In this document: positions 8,746 to 19,067 of the stretch, piece by piece
How the letters are laid out: every line of letters begins with the position of its first letter
Position numbering within the stretch: position 1 is the first letter of the stretch
From: Hyphomonas sp. CY54-11-8
GTDB lineage: Bacteria > Pseudomonadota > Alphaproteobacteria > Caulobacterales > Hyphomonadaceae
Direction of reading: 5' to 3'
Length of the DNA stretch: 64,000 nt
Assembly (NCBI RefSeq): GCF_000682735.1
Contig: NZ_AWFD01000008.1
Location: 19,435 to 83,434, forward strand
The notes under the pieces: generated by a model
Told to the model about the DNA's origin: nothing
The model's database searches: none
Seen by the model: only the letters and a program-made list of their open reading frames with translations
Made by a program: the position numbers and the translations under genes

Positions 8746-9321
8746 TTAGACGGAGAGACTGAGGTAAGCGAGGGGCGCAAGTGCTGAGCCGATAACAATC
8801 GCGCCTTTGCGCCAGAGGCGGCTGTGCGCGCCAGCGACAACCGCTATCAAGGCCCAGAAGAGGGGAAACGCGAACATCGCCATGACGAGGTTCGCTGTGT
8901 GCTCCACGCCCGACTTCTTGAGCATGACAAAGCCCGCCGTCGACAAGGCGAGCGCTGCCAGCCCGGCCAGCGGCCCCAGCAAGATACCGGCAGCGACGCT
9001 CCGCAGGATTTCAAGTGGACTGGCGGGAGCCGGCTCAGTGACCCGTGCGGCGGCCTCGCGCGCTGTCTTCCGGTCAGCCTTCACGTAAATCCAGCTGAGC
9101 GCCGCCATCGCGGCAATCATGATGACGACGATGCCGAGCGCCGATCCCTTGTCCGGATGACTTGTCGCAGCCCAGCAGATGACAGACAACGTGATGGCGG
9201 ACCAGCCACCGGCCAGCCGCCACCCATTCGCTGTCCTCAGGCGCCAGGCGGCCTGCAGCAACCAGAGGCCGCAGACCGCCATGAGGCACGCAAGGCCCCG
9301 GATTAGGAGTGCCGTTTCCAT
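8746..9321 (-). CDS. Small multi-spanning membrane protein of iron operon
   Basis: A 191-residue hydrophobic protein with about five membrane spans (near residues 5-25, 38-52, 62-80, 108-132 and 140-160) and one charged loop (KADRKTAREAAARVTEP, about 81-97). I do not recognise a named family with confidence; it resembles uncharacterised DUF3649/DUF3325-type proteins found beside PepSY and TonB receptor genes. Its stop lies 10 nt before the PepSY gene start, and its start is 3 nt after the TonB receptor stop, so the three are almost certainly co-transcribed. A role in siderophore or ferric-iron handling at the inner membrane is inferred from context only. Confidence 0.75.
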   Translation of the reverse strand: METALLIRGLACLMAVCGLWLLQAAWRLRTANGWRLAGGWSAITLSVICWAATSHPDKGSALGIVVIMIAAMAALSWIYVKADRKTAREAAARVTEPAPASPLEILRSVAAGILLGPLAGLAALALSTAGFVMLKKSGVEHTANLVMAMFAFPLFWALIAVVAGAHSRLWRKGAIVIGSALAPLAYLSLSV

Positions 9322-9324
9322 CGA

Positions 9325-11448
9325 TCAGAAACGGCGCGCGACACGCGCTACCACAGTCCGCTGCTCACCGGGGAAGCAATCGCCCCGGGCGAGGCAGGTG
9401 CCGTAATATTCCTCATCCATGATGTTGCGGGCGTTGAGGGTGAGGTCCCAGTTGTCCGTCTCGTAGCCGATCAGCAGATCGCCGAGGACCACGCCATCCG
9501 TCACAACGCGGATGGGGCCTACCAGACCGATGCCGTTGCTCTCGTTTTCACCGAGATAGCGGATGCCGAAACCGGCCTTGAAGTTCGAGAGCGGGCCTTC
9601 TTCCGGCTGGTACTGGACCCAAGCCGAGGCCTGGTCTTCTGCGATGGAGGCGAACGGCACATCATCCGGCGTTTCCGTATCGAGCAGGCTGAGATTGCCT
9701 TCGAGATACCAGTCTCCGAGTGTTGTCAGGGCTTCGAATTCGAAACCTTTGGAAGTGCCGGTCCCTTCCTGCTGGCTGTCCGGTTGGCCGATGATGGATG
9801 CCGGGTTCGGGAGGTTCGTTTCCTCGATCTCGAAATAGGCCGCGGTGATATAGGTCCGCGTGCCAGGTGGCTGGTACTTGATACCGGCTTCCCACTGTTC
9901 GCCTTCACGCGGCTTCAGCGGCTGGCTGGTGAAGCCGTCGAGACCAATCACGGGCTCGAAGGATTCCGCAAAGCTGACATAGGGGGAGAAGCCGTTCTCG
10001 AAGGCATAGAGCGCGCCGACGCTGAACGAGGTGGCATCGTCCGACTGAGTGGTTGAGGTTGTCACGGTTTCGGTGTCATCGTAGCGAACGCCGATATTGA
10101 ACTTCCACGCGTTCAGGGAGATCTGGTCGTTGATATAGACGCCATAATCTTCCGTCTGCGTATCACCCGGATCGTAGAAATTGGACGGATCGTCAAAGGC
10201 GGCCGGATAGCCGGGATAGACCGGATCATAAGCGTTAAATGAGCCGATACCGCCCGCATAGATGTAGCGGCTGCCGGTGGTCACGTCCTGATAGGCTACC
10301 CCGGCAAAGACTTCGTGTTCCAGCTGACCGGTGGAGAAGGTGTAACGCGCGCGAATATCGAGTGCCGATTGTTCGGAGGAGGCCTCGTTTCTGTAGAAGG
10401 TGCGCGTGCCGTTGCCGTCCGCGTCGATGCGCGGCGTCCCTGCGCCAAGGAAATCCAAATAGGACTGCCAGTAGTCGGCTTCACCGTCCTTATAACGGAA
10501 GATCCCGTCGACCGAGAAATTCGGTGTGAATTCATGGGAGCCAAGCAGGCTGACCAGAATTGAGTCGGTATTGTAGCGGTTGAAGCCGGGTTCCCCATGA
10601 TAGGTCGAGGTATCGATTTCCTGGCCGTTTGCATTTGCGCAGACAATCTCAGGCGTGATGGTCACATCGCCGCTGACACAGCCGGTGCCTGTAAGCGGCA
10701 GGAACTGGGAGGAGGTGTCGCTGTCCCGGTCGGAATATTCCACCATGGCTGTCAGGCGGGTGGTGCCATTGTCATAGCTGATGGAAGGCATCAGGATCGT
10801 GGCGTCGTCATTGACCCGGTCGACCTGGGTGCCGCTCTCCCGGTAGACGCCGACAAGGCGGAAGAAGACATTCTCGGCAAGCTGCGCATTGAAATCGCCC
10901 GCGGCCTGGTAACGGTCATTGGTGCCGACGTCGAAGACGACTTCGTTGGACTTGTCGGGCCCTGCGAGTTTCGACACGGCGTTGACGATACCGCCCGGTG
11001 TGCCCTTGCCATAGAGGACCGAGGCCGGGCCCTTGAGGATCTCGACCTGTTCGAGGACATAAATATCCGTACGCGTGTTATTGTAATAACCGAACAGGAC
11101 CTGCTGGCCATCCCGGTATTCAGCGGCGTCAAATCCCCGGACGCTTGCAAAATCCCCGCGTGTGGCCGGTCCATAAGTGCCGGCATCCACGCCAGCTGCA
11201 TAATCGAAGGATGCAGCGAGGGTCAGCGCGCCCTTGTCGCGAAACTGCTCTTCGGTTTCGATGGAGATGGACCGCGCCGTCTCCAGAATCGGTGTTGTCG
11301 TCTTGGTCGCGCCGAAGTCCGATAGCTGGCCCGTGACCCGGATGGTTTCGAGCCGTTGTTCGTCGGGATTTTCGTCACTCATATCCTGGGCATAGGCTGC
11401 CCCCGCCGTCAGCATCGCTGCCGCCAGCACACTTCCAAATTTCCGCAT
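9325..11448 (-). CDS. TonB-dependent siderophore receptor
   Basis: A 707-residue outer-membrane receptor of the FhuA-like siderophore class. A signal peptide opens it (MRKFGSVLAAAMLTAGAAYA, then QDMSDE). The plug domain contains SVRGFDAAEYRDGQ and the hallmark VEILKGPASVLYGKGTPGG (mature residues about 120-140). A 22-strand barrel follows, ending in VARVARRF with the terminal Phe expected of barrel proteins. The start at 11448 is chosen over an open frame extending to 11547 because the signal peptide begins there and AAGGGG lies just upstream. A Fur-like box sits at 11505-11523. It heads an operon with two inner-membrane partners. The siderophore is unknown. Confidence 0.95.
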   Translation of the reverse strand: MRKFGSVLAAAMLTAGAAYAQDMSDENPDEQRLETIRVTGQLSDFGATKTTTPILETARSISIETEEQFRDKGALTLAASFDYAAGVDAGTYGPATRGDFASVRGFDAAEYRDGQQVLFGYYNNTRTDIYVLEQVEILKGPASVLYGKGTPGGIVNAVSKLAGPDKSNEVVFDVGTNDRYQAAGDFNAQLAENVFFRLVGVYRESGTQVDRVNDDATILMPSISYDNGTTRLTAMVEYSDRDSDTSSQFLPLTGTGCVSGDVTITPEIVCANANGQEIDTSTYHGEPGFNRYNTDSILVSLLGSHEFTPNFSVDGIFRYKDGEADYWQSYLDFLGAGTPRIDADGNGTRTFYRNEASSEQSALDIRARYTFSTGQLEHEVFAGVAYQDVTTGSRYIYAGGIGSFNAYDPVYPGYPAAFDDPSNFYDPGDTQTEDYGVYINDQISLNAWKFNIGVRYDDTETVTTSTTQSDDATSFSVGALYAFENGFSPYVSFAESFEPVIGLDGFTSQPLKPREGEQWEAGIKYQPPGTRTYITAAYFEIEETNLPNPASIIGQPDSQQEGTGTSKGFEFEALTTLGDWYLEGNLSLLDTETPDDVPFASIAEDQASAWVQYQPEEGPLSNFKAGFGIRYLGENESNGIGLVGPIRVVTDGVVLGDLLIGYETDNWDLTLNARNIMDEEYYGTCLARGDCFPGEQRTVVARVARRF

Positions 11449-11504
11449 TTCAGACCCCTTTTGAGATTGCGAGTGAGTCGCATTTACGGGATTGGGTCTG
11501 AGAT

Positions 11505-11523
11505 GTAAATGATAATCGTTCGC
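11505..11523 (-). promoter_or_regulatory. Fur-type box upstream of TonB receptor
   Basis: The 19-bp site GTAAATGATAATCGTTCGC matches the classical Fur consensus GATAATGATAATCATTATC at 14 of 19 positions, including the uninterrupted core AATGATAATC. It lies 57 bp upstream of the receptor start. This predicts iron-dependent repression of the three-gene uptake operon by Fur or a Fur-like regulator. Alphaproteobacterial iron regulators differ, so the protein that binds is inferred. Confidence 0.7.
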
Positions 11524-11655
11524 AAATAGAGGCTTTGCTGCAGTCATCCGGTCAATGGCTGTCGCCGTTTGGGGGGAGGGCGGCGCTTTGCGTCGCGGAC
11601 GGAGGTCTGGCTGAAGAGACGTGTCTTTGAGCCACAGGTGTCGGAAACGGGCAGA

Positions 11656-11683
11656 GGCCGGCTGCAGTCACCCGCAGCCGGCC
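11656..11683 (-). terminator. Hairpin after autotransporter gene
   Basis: A perfect 10-bp GC-rich stem (GGCCGGCTGC and GCAGCCGGCC) with an 8-nt loop, 21 bp beyond the autotransporter stop. There is no clean U-run, so it may be a weak terminator or an mRNA-stabilising 3' hairpin. Confidence 0.5.
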
Positions 11684-11704
11684 CCCATCCGGAAGGAACA
11701 GGAC

Positions 11705-14700
11705 TTACCAGACCATGTTCACACCGAACATCAGCTGCTGAGCGTCATAGTTCGGCGAGTTGTACTGGCCCCTGTATTCCAGTTCGAGGCCAATCCGGTC
11801 GTTCACCTTGCGACGGGCGCTGAACCCGTAATTGTAGGTGTCGAGACCGCGGTCGGTGGATTGCGTTTGCCAGACGGCGTCACCCAGCCAGACCTTCCGC
11901 TCTACGGTCGGATCGTTGCCGAGGTCACGGGTCCAGTCGGCGAACACGGCCAGGTCTGTCCCGGCAAATTTGCGGGTGACTTCCGCGCCGAGTTTTGACT
12001 GAAGCGTATCGCGGCCTTCACCTTCCAGGGTCAGACGCGTCTCGAGGGCTGTGCCTTCCTCAGCGTACTTGTGAACGTTGAGGGTCGCCGCGCGCAGGCC
12101 GCCGATGGCATAGACGCTGGTCTCTCCGAAGGTGACTGTTTTGTAGCGGGCTTCAAGCTGGGCATGCGTCATCGAGACCGGCTTGTCCGATTTCGAATAG
12201 GTGACGGCATTCGGGAACACCGTTGTACGGTTGGTTTTCACCGCGGCCTGCGTGTGGCCGACAAGACCGGACAGGGTCAAGCGCGTTGTCACCGCACGGC
12301 TGCCATAGAGGTAGGCAGACATCATCTGGCTGGTCGCACCGTTCGCCGTATCATTATAGATCTCGGCGGTCTTGTAGCTGCCGGCAACGCCGAGGCGCAG
12401 GTCATGACGGTTGATGAAGGTCGCGCCGATGGTGATGCCGTACACGTCTTCATCAAAACCCATACCAGCTGCATCCGGATCATAGCTGGCGCCACGCGCT
12501 TCGGCACGCGACCAGAGATGAATGCCGTTCTTCAGTTCGGTATCGACGCCGCCGATACCGGTATCGCCTTTAGCGGCAGACAGGATCATGCTGTCGGATC
12601 CACCGATGACGGATTCCATGCTTTCCAGAACATGGGCATGGATATCACCCGACAGGGACGCCAGGGCCGAATTGACCTGCGAGGCCGTCATGCCGTTGAA
12701 GTCCGAGAACAGGCTGGTGAGGACACCGTCGGTCGATTGACCATATGCCGTAGCCAGATCGAGCTCCGTCGCTGCAGCAACAGCGTTCGACCGCAGGCCA
12801 CCTTCCTGGGCCAGAATACCGAGACTTTGTGCCACGAGTGCAAGCTGGATGGAGTTCTGATTGTAGATCAGGTTGAACCGGGTATTTTCCGGAATGCCCG
12901 CAGTCGGCTGGTCGATCATGTCGAACGCGCCAGCTATATTGTCGGCCACGACAACCGTGAACACGTCACCGATTACAGCATCGAAATCATTGTTTGCGTC
13001 ACCCGAAATGCCCCGAAGGACCGGATTGATCGTACCGTTGGCCGTGAAGGTCACGCCCTCACCTGTCAGAACGAGCCGGTCGTACGATCCCGCCCCGCCA
13101 GCCGCGGAATAGGTGCGGCCGTCGATTTCTGTGTAGAAGAGCGACCCGTCATTGAGCGTGACATCGCCGGACACGAAGAGGGTGCCAGGTGAATTGCCGG
13201 GCTTCAGCATGCCGCCGGGCAGGACCACAACACTGCCGTCCACACCGCCCGTGCCGAGCAGGGAAGCGCCATCGACAACGGTCAGCAGGTTCGTGCCGAA
13301 CATGCCGTTGACGTCCAGTGCACCGCCTTCGATATAGCTGTTGCCGCCAAGCCGGGAAATACCGGCAATCCGAAGGACGCCATCACCGAACTTGCGCAGG
13401 CCGCCAGATCCGTCGAGGGCGCCATCGAACGTTCCATCAGTAGACTGATTGAACTCGATCATGCCATTGTTCAGGATCTGGCCCTGAAGCGAGTTCGTTG
13501 AGCCGACGAGGGTGCCTTCCATGATGTTGGTACCGCCCGTGTAGGAATTGGCACCGTTCAGGATGAGACGGCCGGCACCTGCGAAGTTCAGCGCGCCGGT
13601 TCCGGAAATTTCACCTCCCCAGGTCAGCGCGCCCTGATATACGTCCACCGTGGAGTTGGTGTCGGCCAGAATCATCTGACGCGTCGAGCTCATGTCATTC
13701 CCGGTGACGAAGGCAGCATTTCCGATGGTCAGGGCACCTGTTCCCAGAGCGCCGTCACCGGTCACGAGCAATGAGCCGCCCTTGATGTGGGTGCCGCCTG
13801 TATATGTGTTGGTGCCCGATAGGAGGAGCCGACCAGACCCCAGCACGTTGAGTGTGCCATCGCCCGAAATTCCGCCTTGCCATTCAACGTCATGGTCCTG
13901 AACGTCTAAGCGGGAGTTGGAATGCTCCACGATCATCTGACGCGCAGACATCATGCTTGCACCCGACTGGAAGGTGGCATTTCCGATTGTCAGCGGACCG
14001 CCACCAAGGTTTTGGTCGTGCGATGCCCGCAGGGTGCCTTCCTCGATGGTGAAGCCGCCCTGATTGGTGTTCGTTCCGGACAGGATCAGCGTGCCGTTGC
14101 CGGTTTTCCTCATGTTGCCGACACCTGTGAAACCGCCGGTGACCGAAACCATGTTGCCTTCGGTGTCCATGGTGCCGCCCTGGGACTGGACGGTGAAGTC
14201 CGCACCAACGAACGTATCCATGTTGAACTGCAGCGTTCCGCCGACGAAATTCGGGTTCACCTGCGATGCGCCAAGCTGCGCAGCGGTGTAATAGGTGCTG
14301 CCGGTGTCAATGTCCGGGATGGCAGGGGGCTGGGCAGAAGGATTTTCCAGTCCGCTGCCGTCCACGACGGAAGAACCGGCCGGCACGCTGTTAAGCGCCA
14401 CCGAAGAAAATGTCAGGTATCCGCCAACGCCGAAATACTCGCCATTGCCGGTCGCAATTACCGTGACCTTGTTGAAGAAGTTGGTGTCGTTGATCGCACC
14501 GATAAAATGTTCCGTACCGCCGATGCTGTTCGAGATGCCGCCGAGGAGGAGTGGGCTTGAGGTGCCGAAACGTAGGTAGACCTCTGAGGCGTTCGCCGTG
14601 CCGCCATCGGGCGTCGGGTTGCTGGACGTACAGCAGGTGCCCCAGTCATTCACCATCGTACCGAGCGCGTTCATGGAGAACGGAGTCGTGCCGTCGGACT

Positions 14701-15166
14701 CGAAGAACTGGTACGTGTAGCCAAGTGCCTCTGCACCGGCAAACGTTCCATCATGGCTGTTGCTCCAGTTGGTGAAACCGTCGCTGCCATTGTCGCCGTT
14801 CTGGTTATTGACGGCGGGGCTACCATTCCGGGTCGTCTTTACCGTGACGGATGGAGCGCCACCTGAACCGATCACCAGGAACGTGTCTCCTGTCGTGTTC
14901 AGAATGTCGAACTCATAGATATGGGACGTCTGCGTGGATCCTGGATTGTCCGCATTGTAGGCATTGTCGGCCGCGGTGATCGTGTCTTCGAACGTCTGAA
15001 TACCGGCAGCCACATCGTCATTGAAATAGACAGCGGGGTCCGCTGCAGCGGTGCCTGAATAGAGCAACGCGGCGGCGATAGCGGTGAGGGATGCTGCTGT
15101 GAAAGAGCGTGCAAGCATCCGGTTGCGCCTGCCGAAGCTGGGTGCACTTATGGTGTATTTTTGCAT
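11705..15166 (-). CDS. Autotransporter with barrel domain
   Basis: A 1153-residue type V autotransporter. A long signal region (residues 1-42, hydrophobic part about 19-40, ending TAAA) leads into a passenger of about 800 residues. The passenger has a glycine/asparagine-rich N-terminal part, then at least three autotransporter-associated beta-helix repeats (GNGTLILSGTNTNQGG near 358, GSGRLLLSGTNTYTGG, GAGRLILNGANSYTGG) and a PGNSPGTLFVSGDVTL segment typical before the translocator. The C-terminal barrel spans about residues 890-1153 (HLWSRAEARGASYDPD to FGVNMVW); it ends in Trp where Phe is usual. GGAG precedes the ATG. The product is probably surface-exposed or adhesive; the function is unknown. 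Confidence 0.9.
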   Translation of the reverse strand: MQKYTISAPSFGRRNRMLARSFTAASLTAIAAALLYSGTAAADPAVYFNDDVAAGIQTFEDTITAADNAYNADNPGSTQTSHIYEFDILNTTGDTFLVIGSGGAPSVTVKTTRNGSPAVNNQNGDNGSDGFTNWSNSHDGTFAGAEALGYTYQFFESDGTTPFSMNALGTMVNDWGTCCTSSNPTPDGGTANASEVYLRFGTSSPLLLGGISNSIGGTEHFIGAINDTNFFNKVTVIATGNGEYFGVGGYLTFSSVALNSVPAGSSVVDGSGLENPSAQPPAIPDIDTGSTYYTAAQLGASQVNPNFVGGTLQFNMDTFVGADFTVQSQGGTMDTEGNMVSVTGGFTGVGNMRKTGNGTLILSGTNTNQGGFTIEEGTLRASHDQNLGGGPLTIGNATFQSGASMMSARQMIVEHSNSRLDVQDHDVEWQGGISGDGTLNVLGSGRLLLSGTNTYTGGTHIKGGSLLVTGDGALGTGALTIGNAAFVTGNDMSSTRQMILADTNSTVDVYQGALTWGGEISGTGALNFAGAGRLILNGANSYTGGTNIMEGTLVGSTNSLQGQILNNGMIEFNQSTDGTFDGALDGSGGLRKFGDGVLRIAGISRLGGNSYIEGGALDVNGMFGTNLLTVVDGASLLGTGGVDGSVVVLPGGMLKPGNSPGTLFVSGDVTLNDGSLFYTEIDGRTYSAAGGAGSYDRLVLTGEGVTFTANGTINPVLRGISGDANNDFDAVIGDVFTVVVADNIAGAFDMIDQPTAGIPENTRFNLIYNQNSIQLALVAQSLGILAQEGGLRSNAVAAATELDLATAYGQSTDGVLTSLFSDFNGMTASQVNSALASLSGDIHAHVLESMESVIGGSDSMILSAAKGDTGIGGVDTELKNGIHLWSRAEARGASYDPDAAGMGFDEDVYGITIGATFINRHDLRLGVAGSYKTAEIYNDTANGATSQMMSAYLYGSRAVTTRLTLSGLVGHTQAAVKTNRTTVFPNAVTYSKSDKPVSMTHAQLEARYKTVTFGETSVYAIGGLRAATLNVHKYAEEGTALETRLTLEGEGRDTLQSKLGAEVTRKFAGTDLAVFADWTRDLGNDPTVERKVWLGDAVWQTQSTDRGLDTYNYGFSARRKVNDRIGLELEYRGQYNSPNYDAQQLMFGVNMVW

Positions 15167-15585
15167 GGATTAACTCCGGAAAAACTCAACCTTGAGGGGC
15201 ATATTTGTTGTGTTTTCCATCATACCTTTAGGTAGAAGGAGTACGCCCGCATGGTGAATGACAGGTTACGGATTATCCACTTTGGCGTTCAGAAGGTTAC
15301 GTGAAAAGTCTTCAAATTTAACGGGTAAATGAAGTCCAAACAAAATATCGGTGTGCCAGGCGTCATATGCGCGCTGCTTGTATCTGCAATAAAATATACG
15401 GTGTTGGGGGCGCAGCTCGGTGGCCTCTCAGGATCGCAGGTTGATGCGTCGGCTTGCCCCAAGGGCGCCATACTGCTTTACGGGATGTCCTGAACTATAC
15501 ATACCGCATCGCCATCTCCGCAACCAAAGGGAGGCGCGTGCGTGCGGGTCTGGGTAATGCTCAGAAAAGGTCTGTTTACAGATAA
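15167..15585. promoter_or_regulatory. Intergenic region upstream of autotransporter
   Basis: This 419-bp stretch has no convincing gene; a 60-codon minus-strand frame (15289-15471) lacks a ribosome site and any recognisable motif. It is AT-richer than its surroundings and must hold the autotransporter promoter (minus strand). Two exact copies of AGGTTACG, at 15263-15270 and 15294-15301, are 31 bp apart, about three helical turns, and could be binding sites. No clear -35/-10 pair was identified. Confidence 0.4.
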
Positions 15586-16464
<879 letters not shown>

Positions 16465-16599
16465 CCGCTCTCGCCCTGAGTCTTTTCGTCAATTGTCTGA
16501 CATATCCTGTTTGTGCAGTGCGTCAAAGATCAAGTCAGCACATCAGATGAGCGGGGGCGGCGATGGCGAACTCGATGGAGATGTTGTTTCCGGACAACA

Positions 16600-16625
16600 A
16601 AAAGCCCGGCACAGGCCGGGCTTTT
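16600..16625 (-). terminator. Intrinsic terminator after etfA
   Basis: A perfect 11-bp stem (AAAAGCCCGGC and GCCGGGCTTTT) with a 4-nt loop. On the minus strand it follows the etfA stop by 25 bp and its 3' arm runs into a U-tract, so it should end the etfBA transcript. The near-symmetric A/T flanks would also allow it to work on the plus strand. Confidence 0.85.
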
Positions 16626-16650
16626 CGCTTATTGGGTGATCGCGGTTCGC

Positions 16651-17580
16651 CTAGAGCGCGTTCGTCAGTTCCGGAACGGCGACGAACAGGTCTGCAACCA
16701 GGCCATAGTCGGAGACCTGGAAGATCGGCGCTTCTTCATCCTTGTTGATGGCGACGATGACTTTGGAGTCTTTCATGCCAGCAAGGTGCTGGATCGCACC
16801 GGAAATGCCGATGGCGATGTAGAGTTCAGGCGCGACGATCTTGCCGGTCTGGCCGACCTGATAGTCGTTCGGAGCGTAGCCCGCATCCACAGCCGCACGC
16901 GATGCGCCGACAGCGGCGCCGAGCTTGTCGGCGAGCGGGAACATCAGCTCCTGGAACTTCTCTGCGGAGCCGAGGGCACGGCCGCCGGAGACGACGCGCT
17001 TGGCGCCAGCCAGTTCCGGGCGATCCGACTTGACCATTTCTTCCGAAACGAATTCCGACTTGAACGGGCCCGCCGGGGCGTCGATCGTTTCAACCGAAGC
17101 CGAGCCGTCATTGCCGGCTGCGTCGAAAGACGTGCCGCGCACGGTGATGACCTTCTTCGCGTCGGAAGATTTGACGGTCATGATCGCGTTGCCGGCATAG
17201 ATCGGGCGCTCGAAGGTCTCTGCATCGATCACGGCGGTGATCTCGGAGATCTGCATCACGTCGAGTTTGGCAGCGATGCGCGGGGCGATGTTCTTGCCCG
17301 TGGTGGTCGCAGCGATGAAGACCGCGTCATAATTCGCCATCAGCGGCACAACGAGGGCTTCCATGGCTTCGGCCGTCTGCTTGCGCAGCGTCTCGCCTTC
17401 AGCCTGGAGCACCTTGCGGACACCGGAGACCTTGGCGGCTTCCGGAGCGACGGCAGCGGCGTTCTCACCGGCGACCAGCAGGTCGACGTCGCCCCCGAAC
17501 TTGGCAGCGGCGGTCACGACCTTGTGGGTCGCGTCCGACAGGCCGCCATGATGATGTTCTGCAATAACGAGCACAGCCAT
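16651..17580 (-). CDS. etfA: Electron transfer flavoprotein subunit alpha
   Basis: A 309-residue ETF alpha subunit (FixB family). With EtfB it binds FAD and passes electrons from acyl-CoA and other dehydrogenases to ETF-ubiquinone oxidoreductase. The N-terminal domain begins [20 protein letters not shown]. The C-terminal FAD-binding domain shows the family signature around [23 protein letters not shown], near residues 243-265, followed by [20 protein letters not shown], which is diagnostic of EtfA. It starts 1 nt after the etfB stop, so the subunits are co-translated. A terminator follows at 16600-16625. Confidence 0.97.
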   Translation of the reverse strand: MAVLVIAEHHHGGLSDATHKVVTAAAKFGGDVDLLVAGENAAAVAPEAAKVSGVRKVLQAEGETLRKQTAEAMEALVVPLMANYDAVFIAATTTGKNIAPRIAAKLDVMQISEITAVIDAETFERPIYAGNAIMTVKSSDAKKVITVRGTSFDAAGNDGSASVETIDAPAGPFKSEFVSEEMVKSDRPELAGAKRVVSGGRALGSAEKFQELMFPLADKLGAAVGASRAAVDAGYAPNDYQVGQTGKIVAPELYIAIGISGAIQHLAGMKDSKVIVAINKDEEAPIFQVSDYGLVADLFVAVPELTNAL

Positions 17581-17581
17581 A

Positions 17582-18328
17582 TCAGACGACTCCTGCGGTT
17601 TTCAGTTTCGACACGAGGGTGGCGACATCCTCGACCTTTTCACCCGCCTGGCGTACCGGCGGTTCGGTGACCTGCACGACCGTCAGGCGCGGCGCAATAT
17701 CGACGCCATAGTCGGCCGGAGCCTTCTCGTCGATCGGCTTCTTCTTTGCCTTCATGATGTTCGGCAGGGAAGCGTAACGCGGCTCGTTGAGGCGCAGGTC
17801 AACCGTCACAACGGCCGGCAGGGCCAGTTTCACGGTTTGAAGGCCGCCATCGACTTCGCGGGTCACGGTCAGCGCATCGCCGTCCTTTTCCAGCTTGTAG
17901 GCGAAGGTGCCTTGCGGCCAGTCGAGCAGGGCGGCCAGCATCTGGCCGGTCTGGTTGGAATCGTCGTCGATCGCCTGCTTGCCGACGATCACGAGATCGG
18001 GCTTTTCTTCCTCGACCACTTTGGCCAGCAGCTTGGCAACGCCCAGCGGCTCAACCGTTTCGTCGGTCTTGATCAGGATGCCGCGGTCACCGCCCATGGC
18101 GAGAGCCGTCCGGATGGTTTCCTGTGCCTGTTGCGGACCGATGGAAACAATGACGACTTCCGTGGCGGTGCCGGCTTCTTTCAGGCGGACAGCCTCTTCG
18201 ACGGAAATTTCGTCGAACGGGTTCATCGACATCTTCACATTGGCGAGATCGACCCCGGTCTTGTCCGGCTTGACGCGGACTTTCACGTTGTAATCGATCA
18301 CGCGTTTGACGGGCACGAGGACCTTCAT
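17582..18328 (-). CDS. etfB: Electron transfer flavoprotein subunit beta
   Basis: A 248-residue ETF beta subunit. It starts [20 protein letters not shown], and the family signature region is visible at [20 protein letters not shown] (about residues 43-62) and in the [24 protein letters not shown] segment ([19 protein letters not shown], about 178-196). This C-terminal arm wraps EtfA, and its methylated lysines in other bacteria modulate dehydrogenase docking. It is the first gene of the etfBA operon, and GGAGCGCTGCTC precedes its ATG. Residue length and spacing to etfA (1 nt) are standard. Confidence 0.97.
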   Translation of the reverse strand: MKVLVPVKRVIDYNVKVRVKPDKTGVDLANVKMSMNPFDEISVEEAVRLKEAGTATEVVIVSIGPQQAQETIRTALAMGGDRGILIKTDETVEPLGVAKLLAKVVEEEKPDLVIVGKQAIDDDSNQTGQMLAALLDWPQGTFAYKLEKDGDALTVTREVDGGLQTVKLALPAVVTVDLRLNEPRYASLPNIMKAKKKPIDEKAPADYGVDIAPRLTVVQVTEPPVRQAGEKVEDVATLVSKLKTAGVV

Positions 18329-18494
18329 GAGCAGCGCTCCACACGTTTCGAGGGATTGGACTTAATAGATGGGCGTTGCCTACAGGCACTGAAAAGCTTT
18401 CGCAAGTTTGACGTTGACGTAAGTGTCAATTTGGCGCGCAAAAATAAGTGATTTCTGGCCTTATGCGGTGCGATTCCTGCAATATGATACCCCA

Positions 18495-18977
18495 ATGACG
18501 CGATCCGGACTGCTCCTGAGCCTACTTTTTGCCTTTGCGTCGCCCCTCGTGGTGGCTGCAGAAGGCATCTCTGCGCTGGATCCCGGCCTTTATGCGGTGA
18601 ACACCGAAATTGAGACCAGCCTGCAGGATCCGGGGACCGGCACGCTTCTGGATACCTGGACTGAGCCTTTTGGCGGGGCGGCCTGCCTGGAAGGGGAGGA
18701 AGCCCGCCGCATTCGGCCTGACACTTTCATCGATGAGCGCTGCTACGTTTCGAATGTCCATGCAGATCCTTACGGAGAAGCATTCGATGTGGCTTGCACA
18801 TTCCCCGAGGGCCTGCTGACCGGGACCGGGATCCTTCAGGTCGATCCAACGCGGCCCACCGAATTCCTGCAGCGGTTCACCTTGCGCAGCCCAGGCCCGG
18901 TGGCCTCCCAGCGCGTGACGATAAAGGGCCGCCTGGTCGGCGCCTGCCTGCCGGACGATCTGGCCGCGGGCCCCTAG
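18495..18977 (+). CDS. Secreted DUF3617-like protein
   Basis: A 160-residue exported protein with a signal peptide (MTRSGLLLSLLFAFASPLVVA, cleaved near AAEG). The start at 18495 is chosen because the signal peptide begins there; the frame is open further upstream without motif. The mature part begins with ALDPGLYAVNTEIE and has four conserved-looking cysteines (in AACLEG, ERCYV, DVACTF and GACLP), a pattern seen in the DUF3617 family of periplasmic proteins. Function is unknown. It stands alone between the divergent etfBA operon and the two DUF465 genes. Confidence 0.65.
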   Translation: MTRSGLLLSLLFAFASPLVVAAEGISALDPGLYAVNTEIETSLQDPGTGTLLDTWTEPFGGAACLEGEEARRIRPDTFIDERCYVSNVHADPYGEAFDVACTFPEGLLTGTGILQVDPTRPTEFLQRFTLRSPGPVASQRVTIKGRLVGACLPDDLAAGP

Positions 18978-19067
18978 AGCGCAGCGTCTACGTAGAATCC
19001 GCAATTGGCAATTTCGCCAGCCGGTCTGACATGGCAATAAGACGCGGCATTTTAACGGAGGACATCC

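Noticed and set aside
15289..15471. 60-codon minus-strand frame in the autotransporter upstream region
   Set aside because: No ribosome site, no motif and unusual composition for a protein.
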